Assembly: GCA_964407495.1 (NCBI GenBank)
Contig: CAYOVP010000002.1
Span: 1-64,000 of the forward strand
Direction of reading: 5' to 3'
Length of the DNA: 64,000 bases
Source: JAJRZX01 sp964407495
Lineage (GTDB): Bacteria; Desulfobacterota; GWC2-55-46; JADFVP01
Position 1 is the first letter of the stretch; each line of letters starts with the position of its first letter. The position numbers and the translations under genes were made by a program. Of the stretch, positions 1 through 7,027 are shown piece by piece. Below the pieces are notes generated by a model that was given only the letters and a program-made list of their open reading frames with translations, was not told the origin of the DNA and did no database searches.

Positions 1-125
1 CCTCCAGCCCCCACTGCCCCACTGCCCCTCCTGCCCCCACTTCGGCTCAACGCCTGCGATAGAGGGACCATTCCCCTATCAAGGCTACAGAAAAAGGTAC
101 CAAGCCCTGGACACAACCGGCTGCA

Positions 126-1571
126 TCAGACGGCCTTCATCTTTCTCTCTTCCCTTGCCACCTCGCCATAGGGGTACTTGCCCTCGCGAAGTGTAAGAAG
201 GGGGCCAGAGCCCAGCACAGAGACACGTGTGGCGAGCATGCCGGTAGTAAAGAGGAATATCTCGAGGAGATGGTCCCTGAGGACGGAGTCAAAGGCCATG
301 CGCGCCACAAAGCAGATTATGACAAGATAGAGTAGAAGCGCGTAGAAGTCCCTGCTCCTTCTGAAAGACCGGAATGACATGGCAAGGATGCTGAAGATAA
401 GGGCGCCGAAGAGGGCCACTCCCGGCACGCCAGAGCCCACGGCCATGTCCAGGAGACTGCTGTCGCTGTTGAAGCCCACCCCCCTGTCATAGCGTTTCTT
501 TAGATAATGACCAAAGGCGTTCCTCCCAAAACCAATACCCATGGGACGGTCGCGCACCTCGCCAAGCGCCACCCTGTACTTCGTAAACCTTATGAAGTTG
601 GAGACATTGACCTGCCTCTTGTTACGAAGCCTGGGGAACCGGTATCTCTCGGAGAAGGCGAGTATCCAGGCAGGCTCTTTCTCCTTCATGACAAGGTCGA
701 GGGTCTCCTGGAGTTCGGCCCAGCGCCTGTCGCTCCGGTAAAAGAAAAAGAGCGCGCCGAGGACAAAGGGCATGAGAATGAGGACGGAAAAGAGGGCCTT
801 TTTCCTGGCCTGGCCTCCGAGGGAGAAGAGAATCAGGAAGACGCCTGCAAGGACAAAGGGCATCTCCACGATATTTCTGAGCCCCGTAAAGAAGGAGGCG
901 CCAGCGACAAGGACGAAAGAAAGTGCCAGGGTCCAGCGCCCGACTGGCAGGAGTTTTTTATTAAAGATGAAGCGGCAGACAGTCTCCGAGAGGATGAGTG
1001 CGAAGAAGAGGCTCGTAAGCAGGCTTCCATCTATGGGACCTATGGTAAGACCGCCAACCCGTACTGTAAGGGCCGTGAGGCCTGGAAAGGGCCTTCCACT
1101 GCCCAGTCCACGAATGACATGCCAAGCGCCGTCCACGTTGAGCGCAAAGACATGGAGACCAAAGGCAACGTATGCGACCGTCATCAGCGTACGCAGGCTC
1201 AATCGTCCCTTTCTCGCCATAGTCGCCATGCCGGCGCCGAGTACAAGGGCCATGGACCCCATTACCCACTGGGTCTTTATCTCCTTGAGGGCCCAGACAG
1301 TATCTTCAGAGACAAAGAGCGCGAGAAAGAGTATCCACCCGAGAAAGAGACCATACAGTAAGGCCTGCACCTTGAGGGAGGCGAGGGTCTCGAGGACATC
1401 ACGACCATGGTGCGAGAAGAGGAGCAAGAGGACGCCGATGGAGATGAAGAGCGCCGATTCTCTGACTATGAGCGTATGTGGTATGGGCAGGAAAAATAGA
1501 AAAATCCCTGTGAGCGAGACGAGTATTACACTGGAATTGTTCCTTATCCTGTCCTGTATGGTATGCGACAA
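126..1571 (-). CDS. O-antigen ligase-like polytopic membrane protein
   Basis: The 481-residue product is mostly hydrophobic, with about ten membrane segments and a long soluble loop at roughly residues 270-350, the layout of WaaL/Wzy-type O-antigen ligases and polymerases. Such enzymes join polysaccharide units in the inner membrane with the catalytic loop in the periplasm; the substrate here cannot be told. The start is a TTG at 1571 because the frame has no ATG or GTG between the upstream stop and the first membrane segment, and only a weak GGAG lies upstream. It stands apart from the flagellar genes and may belong to a polysaccharide locus lying to the left of the window. The family call rests on topology rather than a diagnostic motif. 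Confidence 0.7.
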   Translation of the reverse strand: MSHTIQDRIRNNSSVILVSLTGIFLFFLPIPHTLIVRESALFISIGVLLLLFSHHGRDVLETLASLKVQALLYGLFLGWILFLALFVSEDTVWALKEIKTQWVMGSMALVLGAGMATMARKGRLSLRTLMTVAYVAFGLHVFALNVDGAWHVIRGLGSGRPFPGLTALTVRVGGLTIGPIDGSLLTSLFFALILSETVCRFIFNKKLLPVGRWTLALSFVLVAGASFFTGLRNIVEMPFVLAGVFLILFSLGGQARKKALFSVLILMPFVLGALFFFYRSDRRWAELQETLDLVMKEKEPAWILAFSERYRFPRLRNKRQVNVSNFIRFTKYRVALGEVRDRPMGIGFGRNAFGHYLKKRYDRGVGFNSDSSLLDMAVGSGVPGVALFGALIFSILAMSFRSFRRSRDFYALLLYLVIICFVARMAFDSVLRDHLLEIFLFTTGMLATRVSVLGSGPLLTLREGKYPYGEVAREERKMKAV

Positions 1572-1966
1572 AAGGTGGTTTACTCCATACTTTGTTAATG
1601 AGAACGCGTCAAAAGCGTCTCAATCGTTAATCTTAACACCTGGCCCTGGGCCTGTAAAGGCACCCTTGTGACCTGGTACGGCTTCATTAGCGAAAGAGTG
1701 CCTGAACAGAATAATGAAAAAGGCCCGCGATGACCGCAGGAGGTGCTGTAACCGATGCGCCGCGCGCAAGTCAGACCCCTAACCCCTCTACCCCGTTGAT
1801 ATAATACAGGATTGAGGGCCCAAGCGCAAGAAGGCAGGCATAGGTTATGGTGCCGTCTATCCCCTGGCGGTAATCAGCAGGCCTGGGACAGAAGTATCTT
1901 ATACGTTATAATCCCACAAGGGGAGAGGATTTTCAGTGATATTCATCGTTCCGTAAAGAAAACGCA
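1572..1966. other. Intergenic stretch, no gene seen
   Basis: About 395 bases between two minus-strand genes. A TTGACG (1607-1612) and TATGGA (1584-1589) spaced by 17 bases on the minus strand resemble a sigma-70 promoter for the ligase gene, but the predicted start of transcription would lie almost on the TTG start codon, so it is doubtful. Two plus-strand TATAAT boxes (near 1799 and 1899) lack good -35 partners. No credible reading frame was found. Confidence 0.4.
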
Positions 1967-2755
1967 TCAGCCGTTGAAGGCCCTGATGTTGTTCACCACA
2001 GTAGCCTTCTCCGTCTCCTGCGTGACCATGTTGCGCCCACGCTTCTTTGCATGGTAAAGTGCGCGGTCTGCGCGGTTTATCATGGCATCTGCGCCCTCGT
2101 CGTTCTCGAGCATTGTGGCCACACCAATGCTCACCGAGGGTCTTATGTTCACCCCGCCCACGATCACCTGGTCCGCGAGCCGCCTTCTAAGGCGCTCGAG
2201 GGGGTTCATGGCCTGTTTTTCGTCGGTCTCCGGCAGAATTATGAGAAACTCGTCGCCGCCGTAGCGAAATACTATGTCGTTCTCGCGGAGCCAGTGCTTT
2301 ATTACAGTGCATATGTGTCGAAGTACTTGGTCGCCCGCCTGGTGTCCAAAGGAGTCGTTTATGAACTTGAAGTTGTCCACATCGACCATGGCCAGGGTAA
2401 GGCGCCTCTCCGTCCTTCCCACGCGTGCGTATTCTTCCCTGAGACGGGCCATCCCGGCCTTTCTGTTGTATACGCCCGTGAGTTCGTCGAAACTCATGCT
2501 GTCTCTCAGTTCGTCATAGGAGCGATGAAGCCTGCGTTCTGCCCTTGTCCTGTAGAAGTTGAAGATGAAGTAGTAGTTTACAACAAGAAAGAGGGCAAGC
2601 GCGACGAGGATGACCGGAAGGACCAGGCGGCCATCGAGGCGGTGCAGTGTGGAGAGGAACTGCAGGCCTGCGAGGGCCGAAAAGAAGAGAGTGTTCACTA
2701 AGAGAAGGCCCTTGAGATCGCTTAGAAGTTCTGCGGTCAGGTACTTGACTGGCAT
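1967..2755 (-). CDS. Membrane-anchored diguanylate cyclase (GGDEF)
   Basis: This 262-residue protein should make cyclic-di-GMP from two GTP. Two membrane helices span about residues 15-38 and 45-68, followed by a short coiled linker and a full GGDEF domain (about 88-255). The active-site motif is GGDEF at 166-170, and an inhibitory I-site RxxD (REND, 157-160) sits exactly five residues before it, so product inhibition is expected. No periplasmic sensor domain is present. AGGAGG lies nine bases before the ATG. It is a single gene downstream of a hairpin that probably ends the DUF2802 operon. With the HD-GYP and PilZ proteins in this window it completes a local cyclic-di-GMP writer, eraser and reader set. 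Confidence 0.93.
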   Translation of the reverse strand: MPVKYLTAELLSDLKGLLLVNTLFFSALAGLQFLSTLHRLDGRLVLPVILVALALFLVVNYYFIFNFYRTRAERRLHRSYDELRDSMSFDELTGVYNRKAGMARLREEYARVGRTERRLTLAMVDVDNFKFINDSFGHQAGDQVLRHICTVIKHWLRENDIVFRYGGDEFLIILPETDEKQAMNPLERLRRRLADQVIVGGVNIRPSVSIGVATMLENDEGADAMINRADRALYHAKKRGRNMVTQETEKATVVNNIRAFNG

Positions 2756-3032
2756 TGTCCCATCCCTCCTGGCCTTTGTTTGTTAGGGAGACGTTCTGCC
2801 TCAACAATGCCTTTTATGATAAGCAAGAACCGGGCCAGAACACTCTTATCTTATGTTTTCGTTCGTTCTTGCTGCTTTTTTTTATACATTAGACCCCGAT
2901 AATGGGCATAACTACACTTCTTAGTGCCCCATATGCCCTACGGACTGAGGAAAGCGCGCTTGCGAGGGACAGAGTGCATGGAAAAATGTGCAAGTTGACA
3001 AAAAAATGACAAAAGACGCTTGAACGCAGGCA
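2756..3032. other. Upstream region of the diguanylate cyclase, AT-richer
   Basis: This stretch is richer in A and T than its surroundings. On the minus strand it holds a 9-base inverted repeat (AGCAAGAAC near 2820, GTTCTTGCT near 2863) about 35 bases apart and TATAAA-like boxes near 2885. It may carry the promoter or an operator of the cyclase gene. No clear sigma-54, sigma-28 or cyclic-di-GMP riboswitch pattern was found. Confidence 0.35.
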
Positions 3033-3057
3033 GGCCGCCACGCCCTGCGTGGCGGCC
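3033..3057 (-). terminator. GC-rich hairpin after the DUF2802 gene
   Basis: Perfect 11-bp stem (GGCCGCCACGC / GCGTGGCGGCC) with a 3-base loop, about 136 bases after the DUF2802 stop. There is no immediate U-run; T-tracts appear about 20-30 bases further on. It probably ends or stabilises the minus-strand transcript before the cyclase gene. Confidence 0.5.
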
Positions 3058-3192
3058 CGTACAGGTGAGGAATACTGCGGAGAGGGGGCGGGATCAAGGT
3101 GCAGAAGGACCGTCCATGGCCGGACGGGTGAGGAAAAACTTCATCACATTACCTTGCAAAACCCCTCGGAACGACAGGCTGACCAAAGGAAC

Positions 3193-3609
3193 TCAGGAGT
3201 GCATGGAGTGCATGGAGGCCAGAAGATCGGCCTCGCCCCTTGTGAGGCCGCAGAACTCCATGACCCGTTCCATGGGTTCGCCTTGCCTGAGGAGTTTCTC
3301 TGCCGTAGCATAGGGTGAGGTCTTCTCAGACAGACCTCCACTGCCAGGGACACCCTGCCTCGCTTCCTGGATCTCGGCGATCGCCTCATCGAGTTTTCCG
3401 ATTATAGCATCGAGTCTCTTCTTTTTGCCTTCCATGTCTTCATCGAGTGTGGTTATGTCCTTTACTTTTTCTCTTATCTTCTCTATCTCCACGAGGTCAA
3501 CCCCGGCAACTCCCCTCCCACTTCTCCTCTCGAGTATGACAAGAGCGAGGAGAAGGACCACGATTGCTGTGAGAATGATATCGGCAATCATTAGTAATCC
3601 TGTATCCAT
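3193..3609 (-). CDS. DUF2802 family single-pass membrane protein
   Basis: A 138-residue protein with one N-terminal membrane helix (about 5-25), a coiled-coil middle (about 40-85) and a C-terminal helix-turn-helix-like tail containing CGLTRGEADLL. This is the layout of DUF2802 proteins, which in Pseudomonas and Vibrio lie beside cheW and flagellar export genes; their function is unknown. The ATG at 3609 puts the membrane helix right at the N-terminus; a GTG at 3648, abutting the previous stop, would add 13 residues and cannot be excluded. The gene follows the 62-aa charged protein and shares its sigma-54 promoter, so it should be made with other mid-stage flagellar genes. Confidence 0.8.
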   Translation of the reverse strand: MDTGLLMIADIILTAIVVLLLALVILERRSGRGVAGVDLVEIEKIREKVKDITTLDEDMEGKKKRLDAIIGKLDEAIAEIQEARQGVPGSGGLSEKTSPYATAEKLLRQGEPMERVMEFCGLTRGEADLLASMHSMHS

Positions 3610-3648
3610 GAGAGCACCCACTTTGCATACCAAGGCCTGCTCCGGCAC

Positions 3649-3837
3649 TCAGGCCATGATGTCCAGGCGGCCTTCGCCCTTCTCAGAACTCTCACCCTCT
3701 TCCGATGGTTCCTTTCTCTCTCTTCTTCTCTTCCCCTCATCTTCGTGACGGTCTCTTCTTCGCAGAGGCCGAGGCGGGGTAAGGGGAGAAAGGGGCCCCG
3801 GTAGACCGGGAGTCACTATCTTGCCTCCGTCTGACAT
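3649..3837 (-). CDS. Small highly charged protein of a flagellar operon
   Basis: A 62-residue protein with no recognised domain: a proline-rich start (about 8-22), then a stretch dominated by Arg, Lys and Glu, ending in GRLDIMA. The ATG at 3837 is chosen because GAGGTGA lies four bases before it and a sigma-54 promoter lies just upstream; the ATG at 3879 would overlap that promoter. The stop is directly followed by the DUF2802 frame. The promoter, ribosome site and position argue that it is real, but no function is claimed. Confidence 0.6.
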   Translation of the reverse strand: MSDGGKIVTPGLPGPLSPLTPPRPLRRRDRHEDEGKRRRERKEPSEEGESSEKGEGRLDIMA

Positions 3838-3859
3838 GGCCTCACCTCGCTCTTTGTTT

Positions 3860-3875
3860 TGCAAAAAGCGTGCCT
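3860..3875 (-). promoter_or_regulatory. Sigma-54 promoter of the 62-aa/DUF2802 pair
   Basis: The minus strand reads AGGCACGCTTTTTGCA, one mismatch from TGGCACG-N4-TTGCA, with GG and GC ten bases apart. Transcription would start near 3849, about 12 bases before the ATG at 3837 and just including its Shine-Dalgarno. Confidence 0.82.
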
Positions 3876-3970
3876 CCATACTCCTTCAGTGGGTCTGGCT
3901 CACAAAAAAACATGGTCTTTCCAGGGGACTAACTACCCCTTGCTACGGCGAGGTAGGCAGGGGGAGATTT

Positions 3971-4012
3971 AAAAAAAAAAGGGGTTGGCCGGCCTTCCTG
4001 GCCGGCCAACCC
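3971..4012 (-). terminator. Strong intrinsic terminator after the MCP gene
   Basis: Perfect 13-bp stem (3982-3994 with 4000-4012, GGGTTGGCCGGCC arm) with a 5-base loop and a run of about ten U on the minus-strand RNA. It separates cheW-MCP from the sigma-54 unit downstream. Confidence 0.95.
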
Positions 4013-4092
4013 TGCTCTACAGATGGTCTCTCGTGCCCGTACCGCCAGATGACGGCGGGGCCGATACGTCAGGCAATCGAGACTTCGGGGCC

Positions 4093-6186
4093 TCAGCCGC
4101 CGGCCACGCGGAGCGTACCATCATCCTGGGTAGGTCCATCACTCTCTTTGCCGGCATTACCGTGAATCAGGGTAAGTTCAGGTGTCTCCGCACCCCCTCC
4201 CCTCGTGAGTATGAACCTGTCCACGAGGGACTTCAGTTCCGCGGCTATGGATGAGACGCTGTCGGCCGCGGCTGTAACGTCATTAATGGCATCTACGTTG
4301 GTATTTGCGGCATCGGAGATGTTCTCCATGTTCTTGGCTATCTCCTCTGCCGTGGCACTCTGCTCCTCAGCAGCCGTTGCTATCTGGCTTATCATGTCAT
4401 TGACGTCTTCCACGCCAGTGACAATCTTCGAGAGCGCGTCTCCGGCCTCGTTGGCCAGGTTCATGCCGTTCTCCACCTTGTGGGTGCCCTCTTCCATGGC
4501 CTCCACGGCCCTCGATGTCTCATCCTGTATGGTGTTTATCATCTCGCTTATCTCTTTTGTTGCCTTGGTGGTGCGCTCGGCGAGTTTTCTCACCTCGTCG
4601 GCCACGACGGCAAAGCCCCTGCCCTGCTCTCCGGCCCGGGCCGCCTCTATGGCAGCGTTCAGGGCCAGGAGGTTGGTCTGATCGGCTATGTCGTTGATTA
4701 CGGAGACGATGGTGCCTATCTCCTCTGAACTCTTGCCAAGGTTCTTGATTGTGGTGCCAGTTATCTCAGTACTCTCGGCCACCTCCTTCATGGCGTTGAT
4801 GGCCTGGCCAACAACGTCGCCTCCGCGGGCCGCTATGTCACGGGCGCTGCGGGCGGCCTCTGTGGCGCTGTGAGAGTTTCGGGCTACTTCTATCACCGCG
4901 GCGTTCATCTCTTCCATGGCTGTTGCCACCTGCGCGGTCTGGGCAGACTGGCGGTTTACGCCCTCGTTCATGTTGGCAGATGATGTCGTCAACTGCGTCG
5001 AAGACGAACCCAGCGTTATGGCTGAGTTGGCTATCTTGCCCACTATGTCGCTCATGGAGTCTGCCATGGCATTGACGCTCGTGGCGAGGCTGAAGACCTC
5101 GTCCTTTATCTCGCGTCCAAAAGACTTGTTGTTTATTGTCACCCTCGCGGTGAGGTCGCCGGTCGCAAAGCGCTTGACCCCTTCCTCTACCTCCTGAATT
5201 GGCTTGATGACAAAGCGGTTGGTCCGCATGAGGAAGAAGATTACGAGGACAGCGGAGATGCCCACCATGATGATCATTGTCCAGAGAACTCTCCTTGCCT
5301 GCGCGTTGGCAGCATCGGCGATACCGTGGTTAAGGGTTGTTGCGGTCTTGACGATGCCGGCGGTATGAACGCCCGCAATGGCCGTCATCTCCTTGTCGAA
5401 CTCGTCCTTGAGTTCCATGATCTTGTTTATCTTGGCCTTTCTCTCCTTCCAGAGCGACTCGATGGCCGTTATGTTACGCACCACCTCTCCGGGGACAGGT
5501 TTCTTGAGACCCAGTTTCTTGGATCCATACTTGAGGCCAAGGAGGGTCTCATCAAAGTCCTTCACTACCTTCTTGATCTGACCGGCAAGGGCGGACTTCT
5601 GTTTATCGTCAAAGGAGGAGAAGTATCGCTGTGTGAGGTACCCCAATTTCACGGTACGCATACGCTGAAGGCCGGCAAGGTTGATGCTCTGTCCATATGC
5701 AGGGTCGTGAAGCCCCTTGAAGGACCCGATGGCCCTGTTGAGGGCCGAGATAATCCCGGGTATTTCGGCGTCAAGGGCCGTGAGTCCCTCTGTGAGGCCG
5801 TCGCCGTACTCCATTGCCCTGTCAAAGGACGCCTTCATTATCTTCCACTTCTTCTCCACATTCTGCAGGTTGCCAAGAAGGACCGTGTCTGTAATAGCCG
5901 GTATGTCCTTCGTGCCGTTCTTGAGACCATTGAGGACGTTCTCGAATTCCTGCTTCCTGGCCTGGAAGACCGGTTCGAGTGACTCGTCGTTGGTAAGTAT
6001 GTGCCGCGTAAGCACGTAACTGATATTGACCACCCTCTTCCTGAGGCCCCCGGCTATGTCAACGACCTTCAAGTCTCTTTCCATCATACCCACCAGTGAG
6101 TACACTATGGGTATCTGCACAAGGAAAAAGAGCAGGAGCACGAGAAAACTCAAGGAAAATCTTGCCTTTAGGGAACTGAAGTTCAT
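4093..6186 (-). CDS. Methyl-accepting chemotaxis protein with PilJ-type sensor
   Basis: A 697-residue transmembrane receptor that would signal to CheA through CheW. Membrane helices lie at about 12-32 and 300-322. The periplasmic part has two repeats like the type-IV-pili (PilJ) sensor domain: one around DIAGGLRKRVVNISYVL and one around INLAGLQRMRTVKLGYLTQR. A HAMP domain (about 322-375) leads into a long signalling hairpin with the highly conserved tip EQGRGFAVVADEVRKLAERT. The ATG at 6186 has GGAGG eight bases upstream; an in-frame start 15 codons earlier lacks this. It follows cheW by 55 bases and ends before a strong terminator. The ligand is unknown. No C-terminal CheR-tethering pentapeptide is visible. 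Confidence 0.93.
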   Translation of the reverse strand: MNFSSLKARFSLSFLVLLLFFLVQIPIVYSLVGMMERDLKVVDIAGGLRKRVVNISYVLTRHILTNDESLEPVFQARKQEFENVLNGLKNGTKDIPAITDTVLLGNLQNVEKKWKIMKASFDRAMEYGDGLTEGLTALDAEIPGIISALNRAIGSFKGLHDPAYGQSINLAGLQRMRTVKLGYLTQRYFSSFDDKQKSALAGQIKKVVKDFDETLLGLKYGSKKLGLKKPVPGEVVRNITAIESLWKERKAKINKIMELKDEFDKEMTAIAGVHTAGIVKTATTLNHGIADAANAQARRVLWTMIIMVGISAVLVIFFLMRTNRFVIKPIQEVEEGVKRFATGDLTARVTINNKSFGREIKDEVFSLATSVNAMADSMSDIVGKIANSAITLGSSSTQLTTSSANMNEGVNRQSAQTAQVATAMEEMNAAVIEVARNSHSATEAARSARDIAARGGDVVGQAINAMKEVAESTEITGTTIKNLGKSSEEIGTIVSVINDIADQTNLLALNAAIEAARAGEQGRGFAVVADEVRKLAERTTKATKEISEMINTIQDETSRAVEAMEEGTHKVENGMNLANEAGDALSKIVTGVEDVNDMISQIATAAEEQSATAEEIAKNMENISDAANTNVDAINDVTAAADSVSSIAAELKSLVDRFILTRGGGAETPELTLIHGNAGKESDGPTQDDGTLRVAGG

Positions 6187-6241
6187 TATCTTGCCTCCTC
6201 CATGAAAAAAGTTCGGGTATTTTCCTCCCAAGGGGTCTTAC

Positions 6242-6736
6242 TCAGGCAGCGCTCGGCGAGAGGACCTCGCCAAGGGCGCTGCGCTCGCTCTCTGAGAGGA
6301 GTTTTCCCACGTCCAGAAGGATTATCAGCCTCTCGTCCACCTTTCCCACTCCGCTTATGTAGTCAGAGCCTGAGCCCGCCACAAGGGCCGGTGCCGGCTC
6401 CACCGTATCGGCTGGGAGACGAAGGACCTCGGAGACAGCGTCCACGCGCAGCCCCACTGTCCTGTCGTTCACGTCTATGACGATGATGCGCGTCTCGGTC
6501 GTCTTCTCGCCTGCCTCGAAGCCGAACCTCTTTCTCAGGTCAATAACCGGTATGACCCGTCCGCGGAGGTTGATGACCCCCTCTACGAAGTCCGGCGCCC
6601 TCGGCACGCGCGTAAGTTCCATATCGCGGATGATCTCCTGGACCTTAAGTATGTCCACAGAGAATTCCTCGTTCCCGAGCCTGAAGGTAACGAGTTGAAG
6701 GACATCGCTACTCTCGCCCTCTCTCTTGAGACCCAT
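6242..6736 (-). CDS. cheW: Chemotaxis coupling protein CheW
   Basis: A 164-residue single CheW domain, the adaptor joining receptors to the CheA kinase. The family's core is clear: FRLGNEEFSVDILKVQEI, the INLRGRVIPVIDLRKRFG signature and a C-terminal ILLDVGKLL strand. AGGAGG sits six bases before the ATG at 6736; the upstream TTG two codons earlier is unlikely. It is the first gene of a two-gene unit with the MCP and lies behind a sigma-28 promoter. It is the only stand-alone CheW in the window, so it probably serves the cheA of the fliL run about 7 kb away. Confidence 0.96.
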   Translation of the reverse strand: MGLKREGESSDVLQLVTFRLGNEEFSVDILKVQEIIRDMELTRVPRAPDFVEGVINLRGRVIPVIDLRKRFGFEAGEKTTETRIIVIDVNDRTVGLRVDAVSEVLRLPADTVEPAPALVAGSGSDYISGVGKVDERLIILLDVGKLLSESERSALGEVLSPSAA

Positions 6737-6817
6737 TATCAACCTCCTCTTTTCACAACGTTCCGGGTTATGACCAGAGAGCCGGAAAAAGACACGGCTC
6801 CAGGGCCGGTTACATCC

Positions 6818-6845
6818 AGTTCGGCAGATGTTGATGCAAACTTTA
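6818..6845 (-). promoter_or_regulatory. Sigma-28 promoter of cheW-MCP
   Basis: The minus strand has TAAAGTTT (6838-6845) and GCCGAACT (6818-6825), matching the FliA pattern TAAAGTTT-N11-GCCGATAA except for a 12-base gap and the last bases of the -10. It lies 82 bases before the cheW ATG. Confidence 0.65.
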
Positions 6846-6873
6846 GGCCACGGACAGGCAAAGACGAGGACGT

Positions 6874-6900
6874 TAAAGTTTTTTATCCTTTATCCGAAGT
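6874..6900 (+). promoter_or_regulatory. Sigma-28 promoter of the HD-GYP gene
   Basis: TAAA (6874-6877, within TAAAGTTT) is followed by exactly 15 bases and TCCGAAGT (6893-6900), close to TAAA-N15-GCCGATAA. It points to the HD-GYP gene and is back to back with the cheW sigma-28 promoter. Confidence 0.6.
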
Positions 6901-7027
6901 AGTATTGCGACGAAGAGACCGTTGGGCTCTGTTCCAGGGGCAATGGCCCGGCCCTGCAATCCTGGGCCTGCCTGGCAATGCATGCCCCTCACTACGGTAC
7001 TCGTCTCAGAAATCGGGGGGAGTTGAC

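Noticed and set aside
1812..2057. 81-codon plus-strand frame
   Set aside because: Overlaps the 3' end of the diguanylate cyclase and has no family features.
2756..3032. Cyclic-di-GMP riboswitch upstream of the diguanylate cyclase
   Set aside because: The conserved core sequences of known cyclic-di-GMP riboswitch classes were not found.
6695..7027. N-terminal extension of the HD-GYP protein
   Set aside because: It overlaps the start of cheW on the other strand and two promoter boxes; similarity to the PAS domain begins only after GTG 7028.
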